Positions 34,343-43,860 of a DNA stretch of 64,000 bases are shown in pieces; position 1 is the first letter of the stretch; every line of letters starts with the position of its first letter. The DNA is taken from contig NZ_LQIN01000045.1 in the NCBI RefSeq assembly GCF_001500065.1, positions 1 through 64,000 on the forward strand. The letters run 5' to 3'. This stretch comes from Mycobacterium sp. IS-3022. GTDB lineage: Bacteria > Actinomycetota > Actinomycetes > Mycobacteriales > Mycobacteriaceae. Both the position numbers and the translations under genes were made by a program. The notes under the pieces are model-generated. The model did no database searches, was not told the DNA's origin, and saw only the letters and a list, made by a program, of their open reading frames with translations.

Positions 34343-36696
34343 CGTTCAATGACGACATCTTCCCCGTCGAGCCGTGGCAGGTCCGGGAGACGTCGCTCGA
34401 CCTCGGCATGCTCGCGCAGTCGGAGTCGCTGTTCGCGCTGTCGAACGGTCACATCGGGTTGCGCGGAAATCTCGACGAAGGAGAACCGCACGCCCTTCCG
34501 GGCACGTACCTGAACTCCTTCTACGAATGCCGTCCCCTGCCGTACGCCGAGGCCGGTTTCGGCTATCCCGAGGACGGGCAGACCGTCGTCAACGTCACCA
34601 ACGGCAAGCTGGTGCGACTGCTGGTCGACGACGAACCGTTCGACGTGCGCTACGGCGCTTTACACCAGCACGAACGTGTACTCGATCTGCGGGCAGGCAC
34701 CCTGACGCGTACCGCGCTCTGGGAATCACCGGCAGGCAAGAAGGTCAAAGTCGTTTCCACGCGGGTTGTTTCGCTCACTCAGCGCAGCGTCGCCGCAATC
34801 GAGTACGTCGTCGAGGCCGTCGACGAGTTCGCGCGGGTGACTTTGCAATCCGAACTCGTCGCCAACGAGGAGTTGCCCCCGTCGTCGAAGGACCCGCGGG
34901 TGTCGGCCGTGCTCGAGAAGCCGTTGGACCCGGTGCAGCACGAACACTCCGACCGCGGCGCGATCCTGCTGCACCGCACCCGGGGCAGCAAGCTGATGAT
35001 GGCCGCGGCGATGGACCACGACATCGAGGTGCCGGGCCGCTTCGAGGTCGACACCGGCGCGGGCCTGGATTGGGCCAACACCACGGTGATCTGCGGGTTG
35101 CGGCCCGGCCAGCAGCTGCGCATCGTCAAGTACCTCGCTTACGGGTGGTCCAGCCTGCGGTCGCGGCCGGCCCTGCGGGACCAGGCTGCCGCCGCGCTGA
35201 GCAGCGCCCGGTACACCGGCTGGCAGGGCCTGCTCGATGCGCAGCGGGCATATCTCGACGACTTCTGGGACGGCGCCGACGTCGAGGTGGAGGGCGACCC
35301 CGACTGCCAGCAGGCGGTGCGCTTCGGGCTCTTCCACGTGTTGCAGGCCAGCGCGCGCGCCGAGCGCCGCGCGATCCCCGGCAAAGGGCTGACCGGAACG
35401 GGTTACGACGGCCACGCCTTCTGGGACACCGAGGGTTACGTCCTTCCGGTGCTGACCTACACCCATCCGACGGCGGCGGCCGACGCGCTGCGCTGGCGCG
35501 CATCGATCCTGCCTCTCGCCCAGAAACGGGCGGCTCAACTCGATCTCGAAGGTGCCGCATACCCGTGGCGCACGATCCGCGGCGAGGAGTGCTCGGCGTA
35601 CTGGCCGGCGGGCACCGCGGGCTTTCACGTCAACGCCGACATCGCGATGGCGTTCGAGCGGTACCGCATCGTGACCGGCGACCATTCGCTGGAAGCGGAA
35701 TGCGGGCTCAGCGTGCTCATCGAGACCGCCCGGCTGTGGCAGTCGCTCGGGCATCACGACCGACACGGGGTCTGGCATGTCGACGGCGTGACCGGCCCCG
35801 ACGAGTACACAGCAGTGGTGCGCGACAACGTGTTCACGAACTTGATGGCGGCGGCCAACCTCCGGGCAGCCGCCGACGCCTGCGCGCGCAACGTGGATGC
35901 GGCCCACGCCGCAGGCGTCTCCACTCAGGAGATGGCCGCGTGGCGCCACGCCGCCGATTCCGCGCACATTCCGTTCGACGAGGAATTGGGTGTGCATCCC
36001 CAGTGCGCGGGTTTCACCACGCTGCGGGAGTGGGACTTCACGAGCAACACGATCTACCCGCTGCTGATGAACGAGCCGTATGTCCGGCTCTATCCGGCTC
36101 AAGTGCTCAAGCAGGCCGACCTGGTACTGGCGATGCACTGGCAGGGCCACGCGTTCACCGCCGAACAGAAGGCCCGCAACGTCGACTACTACGAACGACG
36201 CACGACCAGGGATTCGTCCCTGTCGGCCTGTACACAGGCGGTGATGTGCGCCGACGTCGGTCATCTCGAACTCGCGCACGACTACACCTACGAAGCCGCG
36301 ATGATCGACCTGCGGGATCTGCATCGCAACACCCGCGACGGTCTGCACATGGCCTCGCTCGCCGGGGCGTGGACCGCTCTGGTGGCGGGTTTCGGCGGGT
36401 TGCGTGACGACGAAGGGGTGCTTTCGCTGGACCCGCGGCTGCCCGACGGGATCTCGTGTCTGCGATTCCGATTGCGGTGGAGGAACTTCCGGCTCACCGT
36501 CGACGTGAACCACGACGACGTCACCTACACGCTTCGTGACGGCCCGGACGCCTCGCTGTGGATCCGCCACGGCGGCGAGGAGCTGGAGCTGGACTCCCGA
36601 GCGCCCAGCACGGTGCCGGTCCACCGGTGCGAGCCGTTGCTGCCGACGCCACAGCAGCCGCCGGGGCGGGAGCCACTGCGCCGACGGCGGGTCTAG
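34339..36696 (+). CDS. Glycoside hydrolase family 65 disaccharide phosphorylase
   Basis: A 785-residue GH65 protein with an N-terminal beta-sandwich, an (alpha/alpha)6 barrel with catalytic acid region V-T-G-P-D-E-Y, the phosphate-site-like D-S-S-L-S segment and a small C-terminal beta domain. Members phosphorolyse trehalose, maltose, kojibiose or trehalose-6-phosphate to beta-glucose-1-phosphate. Fusion-like pairing with a beta-phosphoglucomutase by ATGA overlap supports a phosphorylase role. The precise sugar cannot be read from sequence. It corresponds to Rv3401. Confidence 0.9.
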   Translation: MTFNDDIFPVEPWQVRETSLDLGMLAQSESLFALSNGHIGLRGNLDEGEPHALPGTYLNSFYECRPLPYAEAGFGYPEDGQTVVNVTNGKLVRLLVDDEPFDVRYGALHQHERVLDLRAGTLTRTALWESPAGKKVKVVSTRVVSLTQRSVAAIEYVVEAVDEFARVTLQSELVANEELPPSSKDPRVSAVLEKPLDPVQHEHSDRGAILLHRTRGSKLMMAAAMDHDIEVPGRFEVDTGAGLDWANTTVICGLRPGQQLRIVKYLAYGWSSLRSRPALRDQAAAALSSARYTGWQGLLDAQRAYLDDFWDGADVEVEGDPDCQQAVRFGLFHVLQASARAERRAIPGKGLTGTGYDGHAFWDTEGYVLPVLTYTHPTAAADALRWRASILPLAQKRAAQLDLEGAAYPWRTIRGEECSAYWPAGTAGFHVNADIAMAFERYRIVTGDHSLEAECGLSVLIETARLWQSLGHHDRHGVWHVDGVTGPDEYTAVVRDNVFTNLMAAANLRAAADACARNVDAAHAAGVSTQEMAAWRHAADSAHIPFDEELGVHPQCAGFTTLREWDFTSNTIYPLLMNEPYVRLYPAQVLKQADLVLAMHWQGHAFTAEQKARNVDYYERRTTRDSSLSACTQAVMCADVGHLELAHDYTYEAAMIDLRDLHRNTRDGLHMASLAGAWTALVAGFGGLRDDEGVLSLDPRLPDGISCLRFRLRWRNFRLTVDVNHDDVTYTLRDGPDASLWIRHGGEELELDSRAPSTVPVHRCEPLLPTPQQPPGREPLRRRRV

Positions 36697-36698
36697 CG

Positions 36699-37358
36699 CT
36701 ACGCCATCTGCTTGTGCACCGGCAGACCGCCGGTCGCCTCGAACACCACGCGCCTGCCGATCTCGACGGCGTGGTCGGCGAAGCGTTCGTAGTAGCGGCC
36801 GAGCAACGCGACGTCGACGGCGGAACAGACCCCGTCCTGCCACTTGTGGTCCATCAGCAGCGTGAACAGGTGCCGGTGCTCGGCGTCGACGGCGTCGTCC
36901 TCGTCACGCAGCCGCGCCGCCTTCTCGGGATCGCGCGACAGCAGTACCTCCTGTGCCGACTTCGCGAGTTCGACCGCCCGGGCCCCCATCTCGGCGAAGC
37001 TGGTGCGCACGTCGGCCGGCAACGCGCAGTCCGGATGCCGCAAGCGGGAGATCCCGGCGACGTGAACGGCCAACGCGCCCATCCGGTCGATGTCGGCAGC
37101 GATGTGAATGGAGCCGACCACCGTGCGCAGCTCGCTGGCGACGGGCTGCTGCAGTGCGAGGATCCGCAGCGCGGCTTCCTCCGTCCGCCGATTCAGCGCG
37201 ACGATGTGCTCGTGGTCGGCGATGACCTGCTCGGCCAGCGGCAGATCGGCCTCGAGCAGGGCCTGGGTTGCGCGTTCCATCGCGCTGACCGCCAGCCCGC
37301 ACATCTGCCCGAGCTGGCCGCACAGCCCGGCCAACTGCTCGTGATACGCGGTCCGCAT
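36699..37358 (-). CDS. phoU: Phosphate-signalling protein PhoU (PhoY-like)
   Basis: A 219-residue protein with two PhoU three-helix repeats carrying E/D-x3-D motifs (A-A-D-I-D-R-M-G and Y-Y-E-R-F-A-D-H-A-V-E-I). PhoU/PhoY proteins link the Pst transporter to the SenX3-RegX3 two-component system and restrain the phosphate-starvation response. It is convergent with the GH65 gene, with only 2 bases between stops. No pst gene is adjacent, which is common for mycobacterial phoY genes. Confidence 0.92.
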   Translation of the reverse strand: MRTAYHEQLAGLCGQLGQMCGLAVSAMERATQALLEADLPLAEQVIADHEHIVALNRRTEEAALRILALQQPVASELRTVVGSIHIAADIDRMGALAVHVAGISRLRHPDCALPADVRTSFAEMGARAVELAKSAQEVLLSRDPEKAARLRDEDDAVDAEHRHLFTLLMDHKWQDGVCSAVDVALLGRYYERFADHAVEIGRRVVFEATGGLPVHKQMA

Positions 37359-37421
37359 CGCGACCCTCCTCCCTCGCGAGACGCCCCTCAGACGATGTCA
37401 GGTACCCCTATCGCCGGGTTT

Positions 37422-39158
37422 TCAACCAGCCGAGGTGACCGGCTCGATCGGCAACCGCCGCAACGCCGCCGGCGCCTCGGCGGGCACCGCCGGGTGTTCC
37501 GGCGGCACGGGCGCCAACCGGCGGTACGGTCGGCCCTGCTCCGGCCGAAGGTCCTGCTGCCCCTTGTTGGGCCACAGCGACGTCGCGCGTTCGGCTTGTG
37601 CGGTGATCGAAAGTGACGGATTGACACCGAGATTCGCGGAGATCGCCGCTCCGTCGTGCACCGACAACGTCGGATAGCCATACACCCGGTGGTACGGGTC
37701 GATGACACCGTGCTGTGGGTCGTCACCGATCGCCGCACCGCCGAGGAAGTGTGCAGTGAGCGGGATGTTGAACAGTTCGCCCCAGGTGCCACCCGCGACG
37801 CCGTCGATCTTCTCGGCGATCCGGCGTGTCACCTGGTTGCCGACCGGGATCCAGGTCGGATTGGGCGCACCGTGACCCTGCTTGCTCAGGTACCGCCGGA
37901 CGCCGAACCTGTTCCGTTTGGTGTAGGTGGTGATCGAGTTGTCGAGATGCTGCATCACCAGGGCGATCAGCGTCCGCTCACTCCACTGCCGGACGTTGAG
38001 CATGCGCAGCGTTCCGCGGGGGTTGGTTCGGGCGTTGTGGAAGAACTGTTTCCAGCGCGGTACATCGGTACCTTCCGGGCCCGACCCATCGGTCATGAGG
38101 GTCTGCAGCAGTCCCATCGCATTCGAGCCCTTGCCGTAGCGCACCGGTTCGATGTGGGTGTCGGAGGTGGGGTGGATCGAGGAGGTGATCGCGACGCCGT
38201 GGGTGAGATCGAGATCGGGCGTCACCTCGAAGCGTCCGGCTCCCACAATCGACTCGGAGTTGGTCCGTGTCAGGACCCCCAACTTGTCCGACAGCTTGGG
38301 CAGCTTGCCCTTGTCGCGCATCTTGAACAACAGCTTCTGGGTGTTGTACGTCCCCGCGGCGAGCACCACGTGCTGCGCGGTCAACGTCCGCTTCCTTCTG
38401 CGCACCCAACTGCCGGTGCGGACGGTGTGCACGTTCCACAGCCCGTCGGAACGCTGCTCGAAGCCGGTGACCGTCGTCATCGGAAAGACTTGTGCCCCAG
38501 ACTTTTCGGCGAGATACAAGTAGTTCTTGACCAAGGTGTTCTTGGCGTTGTGGCGGCACCCGGTCATGCATTCGCCGACTTCGATGCAGCCGGTACGCGC
38601 GGGCCCGGCACCGCCGAAGTACGGATCGGGCACCGTCACGCCGGGCGCCTTCGTGCCGTCGGGGCCGAAGAAGACGCCCACCGGCGTCGGCACGAAGGTG
38701 TCCCCCACACCCATCTCGTCGGCGACCTGCTTGACGACGCGGTCGGCGTCGGTGAACGTCGGGTTCGTGACGACACCGAGCATGCGCTGCGCCTGGTCGT
38801 AGTGCGGCATCAACTCGGCGCGCCAGTCGGTGATGTCCTTCCACTGCGGGTCGTTGAAGAACGGGTCCGGCGGCACGTACAGGGTGTTGGCGTAGTTCAG
38901 TGACCCGCCGCCGACGCCCGCGCCGGCCAGGATCATCACGTTGCGCAGCAGGTGGATCCGCTGGATGCCGTACATGCCGAGCCGCGGCGCCCACAGGAAC
39001 TTGCGCAGATTCCACGACGTCTTGGCGAAATCCTCGTCGGCGAAGCGCCGACCGGCTTCCAGCACGGCGACGCGGTATCCCTTCTCGGTCAGCCGCAGCG
39101 CGGTGACGCTGCCGCCGAACCCCGAACCGATCACCAGGACGTCGTAGTCAGGCTCCAT
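37422..39158 (-). CDS. choD: GMC-family oxidoreductase, ChoD (putative cholesterol oxidase)
   Basis: A 578-residue GMC oxidoreductase. The FAD motif G-S-G-F-G-G-S-V is at about 11-18, followed by G-A-G-V-G-G-G-S-L-N-Y-A-N, the C-M-T-G-C-R-H-N-A-K-N-T-L motif and a C-terminal L-G-G-A-A-I-G/S-V-H-D-G-A motif. It matches Rv3409c ChoD. Despite the name, cholesterol oxidase activity of mycobacterial ChoD is disputed, and degradation uses other enzymes. No signal peptide is visible. Confidence 0.9.
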   Translation of the reverse strand: MEPDYDVLVIGSGFGGSVTALRLTEKGYRVAVLEAGRRFADEDFAKTSWNLRKFLWAPRLGMYGIQRIHLLRNVMILAGAGVGGGSLNYANTLYVPPDPFFNDPQWKDITDWRAELMPHYDQAQRMLGVVTNPTFTDADRVVKQVADEMGVGDTFVPTPVGVFFGPDGTKAPGVTVPDPYFGGAGPARTGCIEVGECMTGCRHNAKNTLVKNYLYLAEKSGAQVFPMTTVTGFEQRSDGLWNVHTVRTGSWVRRRKRTLTAQHVVLAAGTYNTQKLLFKMRDKGKLPKLSDKLGVLTRTNSESIVGAGRFEVTPDLDLTHGVAITSSIHPTSDTHIEPVRYGKGSNAMGLLQTLMTDGSGPEGTDVPRWKQFFHNARTNPRGTLRMLNVRQWSERTLIALVMQHLDNSITTYTKRNRFGVRRYLSKQGHGAPNPTWIPVGNQVTRRIAEKIDGVAGGTWGELFNIPLTAHFLGGAAIGDDPQHGVIDPYHRVYGYPTLSVHDGAAISANLGVNPSLSITAQAERATSLWPNKGQQDLRPEQGRPYRRLAPVPPEHPAVPAEAPAALRRLPIEPVTSAG

Positions 39159-39200
39159 CGGTCCAGTATGACGTTACCGAGGGGTAACTCTCTAGCAAGG

Positions 39201-39407
39201 TCAGATGCCGACGGCGGTGCCGCAGATGCCGCAGACCTCGAACTGCCTGCGGTTCCAGCGCGCCACCGGCACGAAGAACAACGTGAACTGCTTGAACTCG
39301 CGGACCCGCGACCACTGCGTGGTGTTGTGGCAGCGCGGGCACGTCCTGACCTCCCCCGCACCGAGGTGTTGCTGCTTGGTGCCGTAACCGAAGAGGAAGA
39401 AGAACAC
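39201..39407 (-). CDS. Small zinc-ribbon protein
   Basis: A 68-residue protein with two cysteine pairs (C-P-R-C and C-G-I-C) separated by about 32 residues. The intervening segment (T-L-F-F-V-P-V-A-R-W-N) is typical of actinobacterial zinc-ribbon-domain proteins of unknown function. It lies between choD and guaB3 on the same strand. Three antisense frames overlap it but show no family features. Confidence 0.75.
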   Translation of the reverse strand: MFFFLFGYGTKQQHLGAGEVRTCPRCHNTTQWSRVREFKQFTLFFVPVARWNRRQFEVCGICGTAVGI

Positions 39408-39428
39408 CCTGCTCAGCGTAGGCGCGAC

Positions 39429-40556
39429 TCAGCTGCCGACGGTCAGGCCCACTTTCTGGAACTCCTTGAGGTCGCAGTACCCCGCCTTGGCCATCGAGCG
39501 ACGCAGCCCACCGACGAGGTTCAGCGAGCCGAACGGGTCGTCGGACGGGCCGGTGAGAACCTGCTCCAGCGACGGCCGTTCACCGACGGCGACCTGCAGG
39601 AACGCGCCTCGCGGCAGGGACGGATGGGCGGCCGCGGCGGGCCAGAACCAGCCGTCGCCCAGCGCCTCGGCCGAGCTGGCCAGCGGCGTGCCGAGCACCA
39701 CCGCGTCCGCGCCGCACGCGATGGCCTTGGCCAGGTCGCCGGAGGTGTGCATATCGCCGTCGGCGAGTACGTGCACATACCGCCCGCCGGTCTCGTCGAG
39801 GTATTCGCGCCGTGCTGCGGCCGCGTCGGCGATCGCGGTGGCCATCGGCACGCTGATGCCCAGCACTTCGTCGCTGGTCGTCACGCCGCTGGTCGAGCCG
39901 TAGCCGACGATGACGCCGGCCGCGCCGGTGCGCATCAGGTGCAGGGCGGTGCGGTGGTCGAGCACGCCGCCGGCGACCACCGGCACGTCGAGTTCGGCGA
40001 TGAAGGTCTTGAGGTTCAGCGGTTCGCCGTCGGACGCCACGCGTTCGGCCGAGATGATCGTGCCCTGAATGACCAGAAGGTCGATCCCGGCGGAGAGCAG
40101 CGCCGGTGTCAGCGCCCGCGCGTTCTGCGGGCTGACGCGCACGGCCGTCGTCACCCCGGCTTCGCGGATCCGCGCGACCGCCGCTCCCAACATGTCCGGG
40201 TCCAGCGGTGCGGCGTGCAACTGCTGTAGCAGACGGATCGCCGCCGACGGTTCGGGCTCTTTCTCGGCTGCCTCGATGACCTCGGCGATCTTGGCCTCCA
40301 CGTCGGCGTGCCGACCGATGAGCCCCTCGCCGTTGAGCACACCAAGGCCGCCGAGCCGGCCCATCTCGATGGCGAACTCGGGCGACACCAGCGCATCGGT
40401 GGGATGGGCGACGACCGGGATCTCGAACCGGTAGGCATCCAGTTGCCAGCCGGTCGAGACGTCCTGAGACGACCGCGTGCGCCGCGACGGAACGATGTTG
40501 ATGTCGTCGAGTTCGTAAGTGCGGCGGGCGGTTCGGCCCATGCCGATCTCAACCAT
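39429..40556 (-). CDS. guaB3: GuaB3, IMP dehydrogenase/GMP reductase family protein
   Basis: A 375-residue TIM-barrel protein lacking CBS domains. It begins M-V-E-I-G-M-G-R-T-A-R-R-T-Y-E-L, as in M. tuberculosis GuaB3 (Rv3410c, 375 residues), which fixes the start at 40556 although an ATG lies 3 codons upstream. The segment that holds the catalytic loop cysteine in IMPDH (G-S-I-C-T-T-R in guaB2) has no cysteine here (V-I-Q-G-T-I-I-S-A-E). The actinobacterial enzyme has no settled function. It is downstream of guaB2 and probably co-transcribed. Confidence 0.92.
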   Translation of the reverse strand: MVEIGMGRTARRTYELDDINIVPSRRTRSSQDVSTGWQLDAYRFEIPVVAHPTDALVSPEFAIEMGRLGGLGVLNGEGLIGRHADVEAKIAEVIEAAEKEPEPSAAIRLLQQLHAAPLDPDMLGAAVARIREAGVTTAVRVSPQNARALTPALLSAGIDLLVIQGTIISAERVASDGEPLNLKTFIAELDVPVVAGGVLDHRTALHLMRTGAAGVIVGYGSTSGVTTSDEVLGISVPMATAIADAAAARREYLDETGGRYVHVLADGDMHTSGDLAKAIACGADAVVLGTPLASSAEALGDGWFWPAAAAHPSLPRGAFLQVAVGERPSLEQVLTGPSDDPFGSLNLVGGLRRSMAKAGYCDLKEFQKVGLTVGS

Positions 40557-40582
40557 GTCTCGCATGGCGGTGGATCCCCCTG

Positions 40583-42136
40583 TCAGCGGGTGTAGTAGTT
40601 CGGCGCCTCGACGGTCATCGTGATGTCGTGGGGGTGGCTCTCCTTGAGCCCGGCGGCGGTGATCTGCACGAACTGCGCCTGCTGCAACTGTTCGATCGTC
40701 GCCGACCCGGTGTACCCCATGGCGGCGCGCAGGCCGCCGGTGAGTTGGTGGATCACCGTCGAGAGCGGTCCGCGGAACGGCACGCGACCTTCGATGCCTT
40801 CGGGCACCAGCTTGTCCTCGGAGAGCACGTCGTCCTGGAAATAGCGGTCCTTGCTGAACGACTTGGCGGCGCCGCGGCCCTGCATCGCGCCGAGCGATCC
40901 CATGCCGCGGTAGCTCTTGAACTGCTTGCCGTTGACGAAGATCAGCTCGCCGGGCGACTCGGCGGTGCCCGCCAAAAGCGAGCCGAGCATCGCGGTCGAC
41001 GCTCCCGCGGCCAGTGCCTTGGCGATGTCGCCGGAGTACTGCAGCCCACCGTCGGCGATGACGGGCACACCCGAGGGTGCGCATGCGGCAACGGCTTCCA
41101 TGATCGCGGTGATCTGCGGTGCGCCGACGCCGGCAACCACGCGGGTGGTGCAGATGGAGCCCGGCCCCACCCCGACCTTCACCGCGTCGGCTCCCGCTTG
41201 TACGAGGGCGGCCGCGGCGGCCCGTGTCGCGACGTTGCCGCCGATCACCTCGACCCGGTCACCGACGGCGGCCTTGACCCGGCTCACCATGTCGAGCACA
41301 CCGCGGTTGTGCGCGTGCGCGGTGTCCACGACCAGCACGTCGACGCCGGCGTCCACCAGCGTCATCGCCCGGGTCCAGGCGTCGTCACCGACACCGACGG
41401 CGGCGCCGACGAGCAGCCTGCCGTCCTTGTCCTTGGTCGACAGCGGGAACTGTTCGGTCTTGACGAAGTCCTTGACGGTGATGAGCCCGGTCAGCTTGCC
41501 GTGCCCGTCGACGATCGGCAGCTTCTCGATCTTGTTGCGGCGCAACAGGCCCAGCGCCGCCTCGGCGGACACCCCCTCGCGCGCGGTGATCAGCGGCGCC
41601 TTGGTCATCACCTCGGAGACCGGCTTGGACTGGTCCACCTCGAAACGCATGTCGCGGTTGGTGATGATGCCGACCAGTTCGCCGGTGTCGTCGACGACGG
41701 GCAGCCCGGAGATCCGGAACCGCGCACACATCGCGTCCACCTCGGCCAGGGTGTTGTCCGGTGAGCAGGTGACCGGATCGGTGACCATCCCGGCCTCCGA
41801 GCGCTTGACCGTCTCGACCTGACCGGCCTGCTCGGCCACCGGGAGGTTGCGGTGCAGCACACCCATGCCGCCGGCGCGGGCCATCGCGATCGCCATGCGC
41901 GATTCGGTGACCGTGTCCATGGCGGAACTCACCAGCGGCACCTTGAGCCGGATCTTGCGGGTCAGTTGGCTCGAGGTGTCGGCGGTTGCGGGCACGACGT
42001 CGGAGGCGGCGGGCAGCAGCAGCACGTCGTCGAAGGTGAGGCCGAGCATGGCGACTTTCGTCGGGTCATCCCCGCCGGTCGGCACAGGCACCGCGATCGG
42101 GATGCTGCTCTCGGCAGTCGACGTGGGTATCGACAA
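40583..42136 (-). CDS. guaB2: IMP dehydrogenase GuaB2
   Basis: A 517-residue IMPDH, the essential first step from IMP to XMP. The barrel begins L-T-F-D-D-V-L-L-L-P-A. Tandem CBS domains occupy about 120-235, the catalytic loop is G-P-G-S-I-C-T-T-R, and the flap region carries Q-G-R-G-A-A. It corresponds to Rv3411c, the essential mycobacterial paralogue. It is divergent from the DUF5319 gene, with 180 bases between starts, which hold the promoters. Confidence 0.96.
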   Translation of the reverse strand: MSIPTSTAESSIPIAVPVPTGGDDPTKVAMLGLTFDDVLLLPAASDVVPATADTSSQLTRKIRLKVPLVSSAMDTVTESRMAIAMARAGGMGVLHRNLPVAEQAGQVETVKRSEAGMVTDPVTCSPDNTLAEVDAMCARFRISGLPVVDDTGELVGIITNRDMRFEVDQSKPVSEVMTKAPLITAREGVSAEAALGLLRRNKIEKLPIVDGHGKLTGLITVKDFVKTEQFPLSTKDKDGRLLVGAAVGVGDDAWTRAMTLVDAGVDVLVVDTAHAHNRGVLDMVSRVKAAVGDRVEVIGGNVATRAAAAALVQAGADAVKVGVGPGSICTTRVVAGVGAPQITAIMEAVAACAPSGVPVIADGGLQYSGDIAKALAAGASTAMLGSLLAGTAESPGELIFVNGKQFKSYRGMGSLGAMQGRGAAKSFSKDRYFQDDVLSEDKLVPEGIEGRVPFRGPLSTVIHQLTGGLRAAMGYTGSATIEQLQQAQFVQITAAGLKESHPHDITMTVEAPNYYTR

Positions 42137-42316
42137 AATGAGCCTCCAGTAACAAACGCAGCCGAGCGAGCTAGAAAACCATCCTATCGGCTGCGGGCCG
42201 GCATCCCGGCCTCACGTGCCATGACGCACACAACTATTGGCGCACCTGTTGGCGAGCCGCCGCCAACGGCAGTAACGGCTGGCGCGATCGCGGGGCCGCT
42301 GCGTAGGGTGGGACTC

Positions 42317-42721
42317 GTGCGTGACCACCTGCCACCGGGTTTGCCACCCGACCCGTTCGCCGATGACCCGTGCGACCCTTCGGCGGCGCTGGACGCCCTT
42401 GAGCCCGGCCAGCCGCTGGACCCGCAGGAGCGGACCGCGGTCGAGGCCGATCTCGCCGATCTGGCGGTGTACGAGGCGCTTCTCGCGCACAAGGGAATCC
42501 GCGGTCTGGTGGTGTGCTGCGACGAGTGCCAGCAGGACCACTATCACGACTGGGACATGCTGCGGGCCAACCTGCTGCAGCTTCTGGTCGACGGGACGGT
42601 GCGGCCCCATGAGCCGGCTTACGACCCCGAGCCCGATGCCTACGTGACGTGGGATTACTGCCGTGGCTACGCCGACGCATCACTCAACGAGGCGACGTCG
42701 GACACCGACGGCTACCGCTGA
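42317..42721 (+). CDS. DUF5319 family protein
   Basis: A 134-residue conserved actinobacterial protein matching Rv3412. Notable motifs are L-P-P-D-P-F-A-D-D-P near the N-terminus, a C-C-D-E-C-Q-Q-D-H-Y-H-D-W segment that could bind metal, and the C-terminal W-D-Y-C-R-G-Y-A-D-A-S. GTG at 42317 gives the expected V-R-D-H-L start; the frame is open upstream but that part is not family-like. Function is unknown. It converges on rsdA with 2 bases between stops. Confidence 0.87.
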   Translation: MRDHLPPGLPPDPFADDPCDPSAALDALEPGQPLDPQERTAVEADLADLAVYEALLAHKGIRGLVVCCDECQQDHYHDWDMLRANLLQLLVDGTVRPHEPAYDPEPDAYVTWDYCRGYADASLNEATSDTDGYR

Positions 42722-42723
42722 CG

Positions 42724-43860
42724 CTAGCTCGGCTCCTCGACCGCATCCGGGACCAGCACCGTGGTGGTGATCACCGTCTGAGGCTCGGGCGTCTTTACGA
42801 TCGACTGCTGTGACGGCGGTTCCACCGAGGGTTGCTCGTCTTCCTGCTGCTCGACCACCGACGGTTGTGACGACGGCGTGGGAACCGGAATCCGGCTGGT
42901 CGTCGGCAGCGGCGTGTCCGCGGTCGGCGTCGGCACCGGGGTGTCCTGAGCCGACGTCGGCAGCGGCGTCGGACGCGGAGTGCCTGTCGGGGTCGGCAGC
43001 GCGGTGCCGGGCACCGAAGTCGGAGTGCTCGGCAGCACCGTCGGCACCTGCGTTGACGGCGACGGCGACGGCACCGATGGCGAGGTGGTCTGCGATGGCG
43101 ACGTGGTGGCCGACGACGTGCTGGTCGGTGACGGCGGGGTGGTCGGTGACGTGGTGGTCTGCGACGACGTCGTCGACGATGTGGTGGCGTCTGTCGGTGT
43201 GTCGAGTACGACGGCCGGAACGTCGGGGAAGGTCGGCAGCGGCGCACCCGGCGGCACGGTGGCCGCGGGGTTCTGGGCCTCGACCTTGACCGTCAACTCC
43301 TGCCACTGGCTGACCAGTTCTTCCTTGCGTGCGGAGTCGTTCACCGTCGCGACGGTCGTGGTCAGCGTCTGCAGCTTGTCCTGGGCGGCTTGCCACTGAC
43401 CCTGATCGATCAGCTGCTGCACCTCGGCCATCTGCGTCTGCGCGGCGAGGACGACCGCGTCCTGGCGGGTGTCCTGCTGCTCACCGAACAGCATCGTGCG
43501 CAGTCCGTACAGGGAGTCGCCCGGGCCCGCTCCGGCCACCACCGCGCCGAACCCCCCGATGCACAACACCGCGGCCGCCGCCGACCCGACGACCGCCAGC
43601 GACGTGCGGCCGCGTCGGTGCGAAGCGGCGGCGCGGTCCAGGGCCAGCACCGCGTCGCGGGGGGTGACCGTCGCGGTGAGCGGGGCCTCGCGGATCTCGT
43701 CGCGCCAGCCGGCCATCAGCTGTGCCAGCTCGGCCTCGCTGGGGTCCGTCGAGTACACCGGCTGCTGATGGGCCAGCGCATCGAGGAACCGGTCAGTGCG
43801 GTTCAGTTCGTTGAGCGACGGGTCTCCCCCGTTGGAGGTCCAGCGTCCGAAGTCAGGCAT
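42724..43860 (-). CDS. rsdA: Anti-sigma-D factor RsdA
   Basis: A 378-residue membrane protein. The N-terminal cytosolic segment (R-F-L-D-A-L-A, E-L-A-Q-L-M-A-G-W-R-D-E-I) is the SigD-binding domain. A single TM helix lies at about 86-108. A helical extracytoplasmic part follows, then a long Thr/Ser/Pro-rich tail of about 170 residues. RsdA of M. tuberculosis (Rv3413c) holds SigD inactive and is degraded by Clp proteases. Its start overlaps the sigD stop by 8 bases, so the pair is coupled. Confidence 0.92.
   Translation of the reverse strand: MPDFGRWTSNGGDPSLNELNRTDRFLDALAHQQPVYSTDPSEAELAQLMAGWRDEIREAPLTATVTPRDAVLALDRAAASHRRGRTSLAVVGSAAAAVLCIGGFGAVVAGAGPGDSLYGLRTMLFGEQQDTRQDAVVLAAQTQMAEVQQLIDQGQWQAAQDKLQTLTTTVATVNDSARKEELVSQWQELTVKVEAQNPAATVPPGAPLPTFPDVPAVVLDTPTDATTSSTTSSQTTTSPTTPPSPTSTSSATTSPSQTTSPSVPSPSPSTQVPTVLPSTPTSVPGTALPTPTGTPRPTPLPTSAQDTPVPTPTADTPLPTTSRIPVPTPSSQPSVVEQQEDEQPSVEPPSQQSIVKTPEPQTVITTTVLVPDAVEEPS

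Noticed and set aside
34726..36843. 705-codon minus-strand frame over the GH65 gene
   Set aside because: Antisense shadow; the plus strand has GH65 motifs and an ATGA link to the beta-phosphoglucomutase gene.
41852..42316. Upstream extension of the DUF5319 frame
   Set aside because: It overlaps the 5' part of guaB2 and its promoter region, and family similarity begins at the GTG at 42317.
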